Part shown: one piece after another, positions 39,454 to 47,156 of the stretch
How the letters are laid out: each line of letters begins with the position of its first letter
Position numbering within the stretch: position 1 is the first letter of the stretch
Virus record (IMG/VR): IMGVR_UViG_3300036820_000005
Coordinates: 1-64,000 of that record
DNA from: a virus
DNA: 64,000 bases
Direction: 5' to 3' (one strand)
Position numbers and translations under genes: made by a program
Notes under the pieces: model-generated
Database searches by the model: none
Told to the model about the DNA's origin: nothing
What the model saw: only the letters and a program-made list of their open reading frames with translations

Positions 39454-39909
39454 ATGACCACTCCACGGCGGGTTGACCCGCCCCGATGCGGCTGCAACGA
39501 CTGCGTCACCGGCGGGACGGTGCCGCTCGACCAGGCCGACTGGCAGACCGTCAAGGCGATGCTCGCCGGTGAGATCCAGGACGCTACCGGCACCGAGCTG
39601 CACGCCCACGTGGTTGTCACGCTGCTTGCCGAGCGCGACTGGAACGACGGCCAGCGGTGGAAGTGGGAGTATGACCGCCGCGCCCCGGCTGCCCTGGCTG
39701 AGCTGCGCGAACTGGGCGCATGGCTCGCCGCGTCCGCCTACGACAGCTGCAACCCCGGCCAGTGCGCGTGCGGCGGTGGGATGCCCATCGCTCCCCACCT
39801 CGGCGGATGTGACGGCCGGACCCGCGCCCAGAAACTCGCCCGCATCGCCGAACTGATCGCCGGCCTGACCCCCATGGAGGAACGCGATGACCCTGACCCG
39901 ATTCGTTAA
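39454..39909 (+). CDS. Unknown Cys-containing protein
   Basis: This 151-residue protein has an early C-G-C-N-D-C motif, a helical centre (ALAELRELGAWLAASAYD) and a later C-x-C-G-G cluster. It overlaps the next gene by 23 bases, unusually long for this array. Confidence 0.55.
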   Translation: MTTPRRVDPPRCGCNDCVTGGTVPLDQADWQTVKAMLAGEIQDATGTELHAHVVVTLLAERDWNDGQRWKWEYDRRAPAALAELRELGAWLAASAYDSCNPGQCACGGGMPIAPHLGGCDGRTRAQKLARIAELIAGLTPMEERDDPDPIR

Positions 39910-40102
39910 GTACCCCGGCCCGCCCTCCGAGGTGCTGGCCATCCAGTACCGGTTCGGATGGCCACTCGACGAACTGCGGCAGGCCGCCCAGCACGAGCAC
40001 GGCACCGCAGACGTCTGCGAGGTGCACAAGTGCCTGCTCGTCTACCGGGGGCAGGACCCGCTGGCGCGTAGGGAGTACCTGGTCGTGCCCGACCGCGGCT
40101 AG
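39887..40102 (+). CDS. Member of the P-L-D-E/D family, possibly truncated
   Basis: This 71-residue protein (QYRFGWPLDELRQAAQHEHG) resembles the protein at 50784 (RYRYGQPLDEIRAIALRGSH) and, more weakly, one at 58706. It ends at an amber codon, after which the same frame stays open and coding-like for 70 more codons. Confidence 0.55.
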   Translation: MTLTRFVKYPGPPSEVLAIQYRFGWPLDELRQAAQHEHGTADVCEVHKCLLVYRGQDPLARREYLVVPDRG

Positions 40103-40315
40103 CTCCTATTCGCGCTGGCCACCCGAGAGCTGTTCGTCCGCGACGAAGACGAGTTCACCGGCGAATACACCCTGAAGCTGGGCCTGATCCAGGCGGTCGC
40201 GTCGACTATCGGCCACGGCATGGTCTGTCGGGAATCCGCGACGCAGATCGCTGAGGCCGTGCTCCGTACCGTCGCCGCACATCAGCAGTTCGAGCCCGCC
40301 GCACCGCCGTTCTGA
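40103..40315 (+). pseudogene. Open frame after in-frame TAG, no standard start
   Basis: Directly after the TAG at 40100-40102 the same frame continues for 70 codons with normal coding bias (LFALATRELFVRDEDEFTG, later ATQIAEAVLRTVAAHQQ) to a TGA. No ATG or GTG occurs before codon 40 (ATG at 40220). It is either the far half of a gene broken by a nonsense change, a readthrough extension, or a separate gene using a rare start. Confidence 0.45.
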
Positions 40316-40325
40316 AAGGACCGCC

Positions 40326-40868
40326 ATGATCCTGAACCGCCCGCTCCGCGCGAACGACGTCGAGGTTGAGACGGTCCGCCGGGCACGCTGCAAGATCCCT
40401 GACTGCGGCTGGAAAGGCGGCGAGCACCAGCTGTACCCGGGTGCGAACGCCGACCGGCAAGGGCACCTCGACTGGCACCGCAACGGCGAACCGGCCCAGC
40501 CTGAGCCTGCCTGGCCGGTCCCGCACCCGTGCGTCAACTTCACCAACGCGATCAGCGGCCACGGCTTCAACCAGTGCTACCGCGACCCTGACCAGGCGTT
40601 CCGCGACGCATTCGTCGCCCCGCTGAGGCCGTTCAACAACACGCGGATCAGCGTCTGCTACTGCGACGTCGCCCACGAGCCGGACCCGGAGCCCGACCCA
40701 GCGGGCCTGATCATCGGCTACGACTACCGCACCCGCAACGACCTGATGGCCGTGCTGCGCGCCCGGACGGTTGTGGAACCGGTGTGGCGTTGCGACCACT
40801 CCCACCCGGACGAAGACACAGCGGTCGAATGCGCGACCGCCGAGCGTGACCGCCGGGCCGTCCTGTGA
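40326..40868 (+). CDS. Unknown protein with Cys/His sites
   Basis: This 180-residue protein has an early zinc-finger-like stretch (CKIPDCGWKGGEHQLYPG, ending in HLDWH) and a later CDHSHPDEDTAVEC. The ATG has AAAGGA upstream. No family recognised. Confidence 0.6.
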   Translation: MILNRPLRANDVEVETVRRARCKIPDCGWKGGEHQLYPGANADRQGHLDWHRNGEPAQPEPAWPVPHPCVNFTNAISGHGFNQCYRDPDQAFRDAFVAPLRPFNNTRISVCYCDVAHEPDPEPDPAGLIIGYDYRTRNDLMAVLRARTVVEPVWRCDHSHPDEDTAVECATAERDRRAVL

Positions 40869-41344
40869 CCGCCGGCCAGCTGGACCTGTTCGCCGACCTG
40901 CTCGACGAGGAGACGGGCGACGTGGTGAGGACACCAGCCGCCGCGCACCAGCTGTTCATCGGCTGGTCGGACAACCCGGCCCCGGCCCCCGCGTTCCACC
41001 TGCTCTACCACGCCTCATGCAAGACGTGCCGGGGCTGGTCGAGCGGCGGCCACGACCGGGAGAACGGCGCCGTCGAAGCCGCCATGGACCACGCCTGGCC
41101 CGGCTGGCGGACCTTGCCCGTCGTCGCCCGCAAACCCCACGAGAACGGGCAGCAGTGGCTCGCCAAGGTGGCCGCCGTCTACCCGCCCGGCTGGGTGGCT
41201 GCTGGCGGGCCGGTCCGGACGACCCGCCCGGAGTGGGGCACCCGCCACTACTGGGACGGCTCCATCTGGGACATCGGCGTCCCGGTAACCGGCCCTCACC
41301 CTGCACCTAACCGCACCGACACACAAGGAGAAACTGATGCCTGA
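40865..41344 (+). CDS. DUF6349-like protein
   Basis: This 159-residue protein starts QLDLFADLLDEETG, has a Cys-x-x-Cys (SCKTCRGW), a long helix ending in DHAWPGW, and YPPGWVAAGGPVRTTR near the end. The order resembles actinophage DUF6349 proteins; function unknown. GTG overlaps the previous stop. Confidence 0.5.
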   Translation: MTAGQLDLFADLLDEETGDVVRTPAAAHQLFIGWSDNPAPAPAFHLLYHASCKTCRGWSSGGHDRENGAVEAAMDHAWPGWRTLPVVARKPHENGQQWLAKVAAVYPPGWVAAGGPVRTTRPEWGTRHYWDGSIWDIGVPVTGPHPAPNRTDTQGETDA

Positions 41345-42839
41345 CACCCTGACCGTCGAATACGTAGACCCGGCCACCGTCCTGCTCGGCGGGAACATCC
41401 GCCGAGACCCGCGGCTCGACGCCGACTTCGTCGCGTCGGTCCGCCGTAGCGGGGTCCGGACGCCATGCCCGGCGGTGCGGACCGCCGATGGGCAGGTCAT
41501 GCTCGAGTTCGGCTCCCGCCGCCTCGCCGCCGCTGCCCTGATCGTCGACGGCATCCCCGCCGGTGACGACCGCCGCCTTGTGCTGCCGGTGTTCGTCACC
41601 GGCGACGAGAACACCACCCGCGACGGGCAGGTCACGCGGCTGTGCGACCAGTTCGACGAGAACGAGCACCGCGCCGGCCTGACCGCCCAGGACAAGGCCG
41701 CGTTCGTGCAGGCCCTCCTGGACTTCAAGGTCCCGCAGGCCGAGATCCGGAAGCGGACCGGGCTGGACAAGGCGGCTCTTGCCAGCGCCGTGATGGTGGC
41801 CGCGTCGCCCCGGCTGATGGCCGGCCCGCCGCTGCCCGACATGGTGATGGCCGCGCGGATCGCCGAGTTCGAGACCACAGGCGATGAGGAGGCCGTGACC
41901 GCGCTGCATGCCGAGGTGGCTTCCGGGCCGGGCGCGTTCCAGCACGCCGCCCAGCTGTTCACCGACACCCAGGCCGAACGGTTCGGGAAACGAGACCTGA
42001 TAGCGAAGCTGGCCGCCGCCGGGGTCTTCCTGCTCGCCGAGAACGACGACGGTGTGGTGGTGACACCGGCTGGGACGCAAATCACCTGGCGGCAGCACAT
42101 CAACCAGCTCACCGACGCCGCCGGGAAGAACCTGACCGAGAAGAACCACGCCAAGTGCCCCGGCCACGCCGCCTACCTGCGCCGCGGCTGGCAGGGCGGC
42201 GGCCGCGTCTGGGATGCGGTCTACGTCTGCGCCGACCCGGAAGTCCACGGCCACCTCGAACGCAACGCCAGCAGCAGCAGCAAGAAGGACCCGAGCCCGG
42301 ACGCGCAGGAGCAGGCCGCTAAGCAGCGCCGGATCGTGATCGACTGCAACAAGAAGTGGCGGTCCGCCCGTACCGTCCGCCAGAACTGGCTGAGGAACGA
42401 GCTGCTGCCCCGCAAGGCCGCCCCCGACGACGCGCTGCCAGTGATCTTCGGCGCGATCAGCGGCTCCTGGTTTGACTCCTGGGACCGGTCCCTGTCCGAG
42501 GCGATCAGCGGCGGCCACGGCCTGGCCTGCGAACTGCTCGGCGTCAAGGTGGAGGCTAGCGCGGGGGAGGCTGTCGCGGCCGCGCTTCGGGCCGCGTCCC
42601 CGGCCCGCCAGCAGGTCATCGCGCTCGGCCTCGTCCTGGCCGCCTGGGAGGCCCGCCTCACCGACGACACCTGGCGGTCGTACGTCGACGAGCTCGACGG
42701 GCACGGGTACTACCGGGACAAGACCTCGATTGCGGGGCACTACCTGCTGCTCTTGGAGGCGTGGGGATACGCCCTGTCTGACATTGAGAAGCTGCCCGCC
42801 GACGCGACCCGCGCCGCCCTGGCCGCCGCGAAGGGCTGA
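41337..42839 (+). CDS. ParB-family protein
   Basis: This 500-residue protein has a ParB N-terminal domain (YVDPATVLLGGNIRRDPRLD, then VMLEFGSRRLAAAAL) and an HTH-like helical domain (LTAQDKAAFVQALLDFKVP, KRTGLDKAALASAVM), the layout of ParB/KorB partition proteins. The C-terminal 300 residues are element-specific. It could hold the element at segregation sites or regulate genes. No ParA gene is visible in the window. Confidence 0.8.
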   Translation: MPDTLTVEYVDPATVLLGGNIRRDPRLDADFVASVRRSGVRTPCPAVRTADGQVMLEFGSRRLAAAALIVDGIPAGDDRRLVLPVFVTGDENTTRDGQVTRLCDQFDENEHRAGLTAQDKAAFVQALLDFKVPQAEIRKRTGLDKAALASAVMVAASPRLMAGPPLPDMVMAARIAEFETTGDEEAVTALHAEVASGPGAFQHAAQLFTDTQAERFGKRDLIAKLAAAGVFLLAENDDGVVVTPAGTQITWRQHINQLTDAAGKNLTEKNHAKCPGHAAYLRRGWQGGGRVWDAVYVCADPEVHGHLERNASSSSKKDPSPDAQEQAAKQRRIVIDCNKKWRSARTVRQNWLRNELLPRKAAPDDALPVIFGAISGSWFDSWDRSLSEAISGGHGLACELLGVKVEASAGEAVAAALRAASPARQQVIALGLVLAAWEARLTDDTWRSYVDELDGHGYYRDKTSIAGHYLLLLEAWGYALSDIEKLPADATRAALAAAKG

Positions 42840-42842
42840 CCG

Positions 42843-43355
42843 GTGACCGAACAGCAGACCGACCCCGCGGCCGCCACTGTCGCCAAGGTCAAGCAGGACC
42901 ACCAGCAGCACGTCTGCACGAACCACCCTCAGCCCGGTATCTGCGTCTCACGCTGCCCCGCCGACCGATGGCCCTGCGCGCCGTACCGGGCCGCGCTGGC
43001 CGTCGAGGCCGCCCTCGCCCAGCACCGCCGGTCGCTGACCCCGGCCTACGGTATGGGTTCGGGCGACGGCCACGGCAAGCACTACTGCGCTGGCCTGTGC
43101 CACGTCAGCATCAACCACGACACCGTCTGGGAGCCGTGGCCGTGCTTCCCGTACCTGGAGATCCTCGCCGCCCTGACCGGAACGACCGTAGTCGACCTGA
43201 CGGTCCGCCAGCTGGCCAACCATGACGTCGGCTGCGGGATCTGCCAGGACCTCAAGTCTCGGCCTGCCGGCCTGACCCGGTGCGGGTACAAGGCCGACCT
43301 GGCCGCCCGGTGGCGCCGCGCCCTGCGCGAGGCAGGAAGGACCCCCGATGCCTGA
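42843..43355 (+). CDS. Cys-rich unknown protein
   Basis: This 170-residue protein has spaced cysteines (VCTNHPQPGICVSRC, later DVGCGICQDLK). Starts at a GTG a few bases behind the ParB gene. No family recognised. Confidence 0.55.
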   Translation: MTEQQTDPAAATVAKVKQDHQQHVCTNHPQPGICVSRCPADRWPCAPYRAALAVEAALAQHRRSLTPAYGMGSGDGHGKHYCAGLCHVSINHDTVWEPWPCFPYLEILAALTGTTVVDLTVRQLANHDVGCGICQDLKSRPAGLTRCGYKADLAARWRRALREAGRTPDA

Positions 43356-43743
43356 CCCCCGGGCCAACCCCAACGGCCACCCGTGCCCGCCCTGGTGCGT
43401 CGTCGACCATGAGACCGACGCCGGCGGCGGTCACCGGTACATCTTCCACGGCAACCAGACCGCCCGGATCGAGGTGCCCGGGAAGCCGGGGCGCATGGAT
43501 GACAGTATCCACGTCCGCGCCATCCACGGCGGCTACGCGGACGACCAGCCGCAGGTCGACATGGGCGCCGACCGGTCCGGCGTGGACGGCCGGAGCCCGC
43601 ACGCCTGGATCGCCCCGCGCGACGCAGGGGACCTGGCCGTCATCATCGACATGCTGGCGAAGGCCTCGCCCGCGCAGCACCGCGAGCTCGCCGCCGCGAT
43701 CCGCAAGGCCGCCGCCGACATCACGGAGGCCCAGAATGCCTGA
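43348..43743 (+). CDS. DUF6907-like protein
   Basis: This 131-residue protein has the early signature CPPWCVVDHETDAGGGHRYI, typical of actinobacterial DUF6907 proteins, followed by a beta-rich part and a C-terminal helix. Such genes cluster on mobile elements; function unknown. Confidence 0.6.
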   Translation: MPDPRANPNGHPCPPWCVVDHETDAGGGHRYIFHGNQTARIEVPGKPGRMDDSIHVRAIHGGYADDQPQVDMGADRSGVDGRSPHAWIAPRDAGDLAVIIDMLAKASPAQHRELAAAIRKAAADITEAQNA

Positions 43744-44035
43744 CCCCCGGCGCACCACGAAGCAGGAACTGGAGCAGGCCCAGGCCGACGCGATCCGGGC
43801 CGCCCTCACCGCACGACCCGGCCTGACCGCCTACCAGCTCGGCTGGTACGTGCCCACCGACCTGCCAGCACCAGACGAGCAGGTCCCCGCCGGCCCGGCC
43901 GACCGGCCCGCGCCGATGGTGCTCACCCTGCGCCTCCTCGGCCAGCTCGAGCAGGCCGGCAAGGCCCGCTCCGAACCCGACCCGGCAGGCGCCCGCTGGT
44001 ACTGGTCCTCACCAGCCCGCCGAGGGGACTCCTAA
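43736..44035 (+). CDS. Small winged-helix-like protein
   Basis: This 99-residue protein is compatible with a winged helix (IRAALTARPGLTAYQLGWYV, later LRLLGQLEQAGKARSE, RWYWSS). It may be a regulator of the cluster. Confidence 0.5.
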   Translation: MPDPRRTTKQELEQAQADAIRAALTARPGLTAYQLGWYVPTDLPAPDEQVPAGPADRPAPMVLTLRLLGQLEQAGKARSEPDPAGARWYWSSPARRGDS

Positions 44036-44037
44036 CG

Positions 44038-44304
44038 GTGGCGACCGTAGCTGACCTGACCCCCGGCGGGCTGGTAACCGGCTCCGACATCAACGGACCT
44101 ATCCGTGCCGTGTTCGTTGCCCGCATCACCCACCCTGAGTACCCGGGGCTGATGCTGGTCATCTGGCGCCTCGACGACGTGCCCGGCGGAACCTGGTCGT
44201 TCGACGCCCTGCGCCCTGGCCAAGACATCGGCGAGCTAGCGCGATCCACCAGCCGGGACCGCGCAGACCGGCTCAGCGCCGTACTCCTGGACACGCCATG
44301 GTGA
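44038..44304 (+). CDS. Small beta-rich protein
   Basis: This 88-residue protein looks like a small beta barrel (VTGSDINGPIRAVFVARITH, LMLVIWRLDDVPGG). Start GTG two bases behind the previous stop. Function unknown. Confidence 0.55.
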   Translation: MATVADLTPGGLVTGSDINGPIRAVFVARITHPEYPGLMLVIWRLDDVPGGTWSFDALRPGQDIGELARSTSRDRADRLSAVLLDTPW

Positions 44305-44528
44305 CCACACCGGCCGATGACACCCACGAATGCCCGAAGAACGGCTGCGTCCGCCGCGTCCCTGCCCACCAGCTGATGTGCCCTGCCGACTGGCGGTCCG
44401 TCCCTGCAGACCTCCAGTCGGCCGTGTGGAGGACCTGGCGCGGCGGCCGCGGCAAGGGCACCCGCGCGCACCTGGCCGCGATGGAAGCCGCGATCGACGC
44501 GGTCAACGGCCAGGAAACCCTGTTCTGA
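44298..44528 (+). CDS. Small Cys protein of an actinophage family
   Basis: This 76-residue protein shows a pattern repeated in actinophages and their hosts: HECPKNGCVRRVPAHQLMC, then DWRSVP, a Trp-rich helix and GKGTRAHLAAMEAAIDAV. A small zinc-binding protein of unknown role. Confidence 0.6.
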   Translation: MVTTPADDTHECPKNGCVRRVPAHQLMCPADWRSVPADLQSAVWRTWRGGRGKGTRAHLAAMEAAIDAVNGQETLF

Positions 44529-44563
44529 TCCCCCGCCTCAGACCCGAGAAGAGAGCTGACCCC

Positions 44564-44590
44564 ATGACCAGATTGGACCCCGCCCGATGA
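44564..44590 (+). CDS. Eight-residue leader peptide
   Basis: A mini-frame MTRLDPAR ends at a TGA that overlaps the ATG of the HNH gene. It could couple translation; it may also be chance. Confidence 0.3.
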   Translation: MTRLDPAR

Positions 44591-45408
44591 GCCCGATCCG
44601 CCCGGAGAACCGGGACCGCTACCCGCAGGACTGGCCGCAGATCAGCCTCGCGGTGAAGGAACGCGCCGGGTGGCGGTGCGAGTGCCGGGGCGAATGCGGC
44701 CGCGGCACGCACGCCGGCCGCTGCCCGAACCGTCACGGTGGCCTGGCCTACGGCACCGCTACGACCGTCGTCGTCCTGACGACGGCACACCTCGACCACA
44801 CACCGGAGAACTGCGACCAAGACAACCTGCGGGCGATGTGCCAGGGCTGTCACCTCCACTACGACCGCGACCACCACGCCCGCACGGCTGCCCGGACCCG
44901 CGCCCAGGCGGCCACAGCCGGCATGGACCCGCTACCCGACCTGACCCCCTGCAAGGAGCCCCTGACCGTGGCGACCTCGACTGACCTGCCCGACCCCGAA
45001 CCGCCGCTGTACGACGAGGAGCACGGCCTGGCCGAGATGGCCGCCGTCCGCTCCAACCCCGAAGACGAGACGACCCGGCACCTCCTCGCCCTAGCGGGCC
45101 AGCTGGCCCGCCATATGGCCCGCCACTTCGAGCCCGGACAGCTGGAGGCCGCAGGCCGCGCCCTCCTGATCGGCGCAGCGTCCTGCGCTGACCTGGCGAA
45201 CGACGGCGTATCACCCGTCCTGCTGGTCAACCTGCTCGGCTACACCGCCGAACGGATGGTGACCAGCGCCCGCACCTGGCAAGACGACCAACCCGACGTG
45301 CCCGACACACCCGAGTTTGACCCCGGCCCAGAGTGCGACGACCAAGGCGGCGCGACAGAACGCCCCTACCTCAACGCCGCCGACGAACCCGACTGGACCA
45401 CCCCCTAA
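44587..45408 (+). CDS. HNH endonuclease with helical extension
   Basis: This 273-residue protein begins with an HNH domain (CECRGECGRG, CPNRHG, then HLDHTPENCDQDNLRAMCQG and CHLHYDRDHH, residues 25-100). A second part (about 150-230) is helical. The HNH type is common in phage and plasmid clusters, often near a terminase. Function in packaging or recombination is inferred. Confidence 0.8.
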   Translation: MSPIRPENRDRYPQDWPQISLAVKERAGWRCECRGECGRGTHAGRCPNRHGGLAYGTATTVVVLTTAHLDHTPENCDQDNLRAMCQGCHLHYDRDHHARTAARTRAQAATAGMDPLPDLTPCKEPLTVATSTDLPDPEPPLYDEEHGLAEMAAVRSNPEDETTRHLLALAGQLARHMARHFEPGQLEAAGRALLIGAASCADLANDGVSPVLLVNLLGYTAERMVTSARTWQDDQPDVPDTPEFDPGPECDDQGGATERPYLNAADEPDWTTP

Positions 45409-45430
45409 CCCGCCCCCGCTTGCCCCCAAG

Positions 45431-45513
45431 TTCTACGTAGCCCAGAATGGGTCTCTACACACCACGAACGGAGACCCACCATGACACCCGCCACCAGGAC
45501 CACCCGGCCATGA
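45431..45513 (+). promoter_or_regulatory. Half operator and mini-frame before the terminase-like gene
   Basis: TTCTACGTAGCCCAGAA (45431-45447) is a partly decayed copy of the dyad found at 32026. A ten-codon frame (45481-45513) then overlaps the ATG of the next gene. The spacing suggests a separate promoter here. Confidence 0.45.
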
Positions 45514-46154
45514 CAGGCGAGACGAGCGGGGCGGCGCCGGACCCGAAGCACTGCGGCGGCAAGAAGAAGCAGAGCGAGGGCACCTGTACCCGGCCAGCGG
45601 GGTGGGGGACGCAGCATCAGGGTGTCGGGCGGTGCAAGCTGCATGGCGGGAACACCCCGTCGCACGTGGCGGCGGCCGAGCAGGTGATGGCCGAGCAGGC
45701 GGCGGCCCGGTTCGGGCTGGACATGACGGAGATCTCGGGCGGGCAGGCGCTGCTGAGGGAGGTGCGGCGGTCGGCGTCGATGGTGGACTGGCTGGCGTTG
45801 CAGGTGGCTGGGCTGGCCCCGGACGACATGATCTGGGGGCTGGCGGGGCGGCGGGTTACCCCGCCTGCGGCGGCTGGCGGGACTCCTCAGGTGGTGGTGG
45901 AGCAGCGGTCCCGGATCCACCCGTGGGTGCAGATGCTCGAGCGGGAACGGCTGGTGCTGGCCAAGGTGGCTGCTGAGGCGCACCGGTGCGGGATCGAGGA
46001 GCGGCTAATGCGGCAGGTGGAGCTCGACGGGGCGCTGATCGCGAAGGTGATCGCCGCGGTGCTGAACGACCCGGAGCTGGAGATGAGGCCGGAGCAGCGG
46101 GCCAGGTTCGGGACGGTCGTGCCGCGGCACCTGCGGGCGGTCGACGCGGCCTGA
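45510..46154 (+). CDS. Terminase-small-subunit-like protein
   Basis: This 214-residue protein starts with CGGKKKQSEGTC and GVGRCKLHGGNTPSH, a Cys/His motif seen in actinophage proteins encoded just before the large terminase, followed by helices. An HNH gene directly upstream strengthens the parallel, but the expected large terminase does not follow; promoter module 5 does. Its codons favour G at the third position (ctg, cgg, ggg) more than its neighbours, so it may have arrived separately. Confidence 0.55.
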   Translation: MTGETSGAAPDPKHCGGKKKQSEGTCTRPAGWGTQHQGVGRCKLHGGNTPSHVAAAEQVMAEQAAARFGLDMTEISGGQALLREVRRSASMVDWLALQVAGLAPDDMIWGLAGRRVTPPAAAGGTPQVVVEQRSRIHPWVQMLERERLVLAKVAAEAHRCGIEERLMRQVELDGALIAKVIAAVLNDPELEMRPEQRARFGTVVPRHLRAVDAA

Positions 46155-46263
46155 CCTGCGGAAATCAAGGCGTCTTTGTGTGCCATTCTCCTTGTTCGTT
46201 CTACACACGTCGGATAGTATTTCTACATAGTCAAAAAAGTGAGTGAGCGAAAAGGAGAGGCAC
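46151..46263 (+). promoter_or_regulatory. Promoter module 5
   Basis: CTGACCTGCGG and GTCTTTG precede -35 TTGTTC (46192-46197), a 17-base spacer with TTCTACA (46199), -10 TAGTAT (46215-46220) and TTCTACA (46221). It is the last operator-bearing promoter in the window; I see no further one until at least 62.3 kb. Confidence 0.75.
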
Positions 46264-46677
46264 ATGGACGCGTCCTTCGGCCAGGTGGAGGGGCCGCAGA
46301 TCAACTGGGCCGCGCGCGGCTACGCAGAAAGCGACCCCGACCAGCAGAAGTGCCCGGCGATGGATGACGAACTGCACCCGGACGACAGGCACCCCGCGGA
46401 CTGCGCGGCTAGCAGCCCCGGCGACGACTACGCCACGAAAATCACGGTCGAGTGGACCGAGACGTTCAAGGTGACCGCCATGGTCAACCTCGACCAGGCC
46501 CGCGAGGTGTTCGGCCTCGGCGGCACCCCCGACCGCGAGGTCGAGGAGAAGGTCAGGGCGCTGCTGGCCTGGAACGCCTACGCGGCGATCCGCTGCCTTG
46601 CCCGGTTCGGCAACAGCGCCGCGGCGAACGGCCACCAGCTCCTCGCGATGAACGGTGTCCCGCGCGGCGACTGGTAA
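46264..46677 (+). CDS. Leader protein of unit 5, paralogue of 32.1 kb protein
   Basis: This 137-residue protein shares LDQAREVFGLGGTPD and the preceding strand with the protein at 32065. It has AAGGAGAGG before the ATG at 46264; an in-frame GTG at 46243 is less likely. A T-arm-like hairpin follows after seven bases. Confidence 0.6.
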   Translation: MDASFGQVEGPQINWAARGYAESDPDQQKCPAMDDELHPDDRHPADCAASSPGDDYATKITVEWTETFKVTAMVNLDQAREVFGLGGTPDREVEEKVRALLAWNAYAAIRCLARFGNSAAANGHQLLAMNGVPRGDW

Positions 46678-46684
46678 CCCCACT

Positions 46685-46727
46685 GCCCGGCTGGCAGCCA
46701 CCCCTGTTCGAGGCGGGGGCGGGCACG
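46685..46727 (+). ncRNA. T-arm/acceptor-like RNA hairpin, copy 4
   Basis: GCCC (46685-46688) pairs with GGGC (46721-46724). The inner stem CCCCTG/CGGGGG (one G-T pair) surrounds TTCGAGG, and ACG follows. The inner stem sequence differs completely from copies 1-3 but keeps pairing and the 43-base length. Confidence 0.6.
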
Positions 46728-46740
46728 AAGGAGGTAGCTC

Positions 46741-46938
46741 ATGGAGAGCACGAATACCGGTACCCGGCCAGGCCCGACGCCGACTGGGGACCTGTCCCCG
46801 GCGGCGACGGATGTACGGGACGCCCTCGAGAAGTTCGCCCGAATGTACCCACAGCTGAGCGGCCCGCGCCTGGTGCTGATGCTGGCCCAGTGCTACTGCC
46901 CGGCCCGGCTGAAGCGGCGCCACAGGAACGCCCGGTGA
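46741..46938 (+). CDS. Small protein
   Basis: This 65-residue protein is polar at the start and ends with a helix and basic tail (PRLVLMLAQCYCPARLKRRH). GGAGGTAGC precedes the ATG. No family recognised. Confidence 0.5.
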   Translation: MESTNTGTRPGPTPTGDLSPAATDVRDALEKFARMYPQLSGPRLVLMLAQCYCPARLKRRHRNAR

Positions 46939-47156
46939 CCCGGCTGCCGGGCCTGTCGGCCTACGACCAGTCAGACGACGCGACCCCGCAGGCGCGGCGG
47001 GCCCGGGCGGCGGTGGCGGCCGACAACCGCGAACCGTCGACCAGGCGTGGGGCGATCGGCGGCGGCGGCTGCTGGTGCGGTGAGCCCAACGACCACGACT
47101 GGCCCGGAAAGGCCGACGGTGCCGCGCACCCGCAGCCGGACAGGAGAGCAGGTTGA
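46935..47156 (+). CDS. Small Cys-containing protein
   Basis: This 73-residue protein has a Gly/Cys motif (GGGGCWCGEPNDHDWP). GTG overlaps the previous stop. Function unknown. Confidence 0.45.
   Translation: MTRLPGLSAYDQSDDATPQARRARAAVAADNREPSTRRGAIGGGGCWCGEPNDHDWPGKADGAAHPQPDRRAG

Noticed and set aside
27343-46263. The promoter modules as insertion-sequence ends
   Set aside because: No transposase gene, no terminal inverted repeats and no target duplications are visible; the blocks contain ordered -35/-10 elements.
27788-46727. The four T-arm-like hairpins as complete tRNA genes or attachment sites
   Set aside because: No D-arm or anticodon arm exists in any copy, so they are not tRNAs. 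A tRNA-end attachment site was considered, but copies lie at a fixed place in each transcription unit and their stems covary, which fits RNA structure better.
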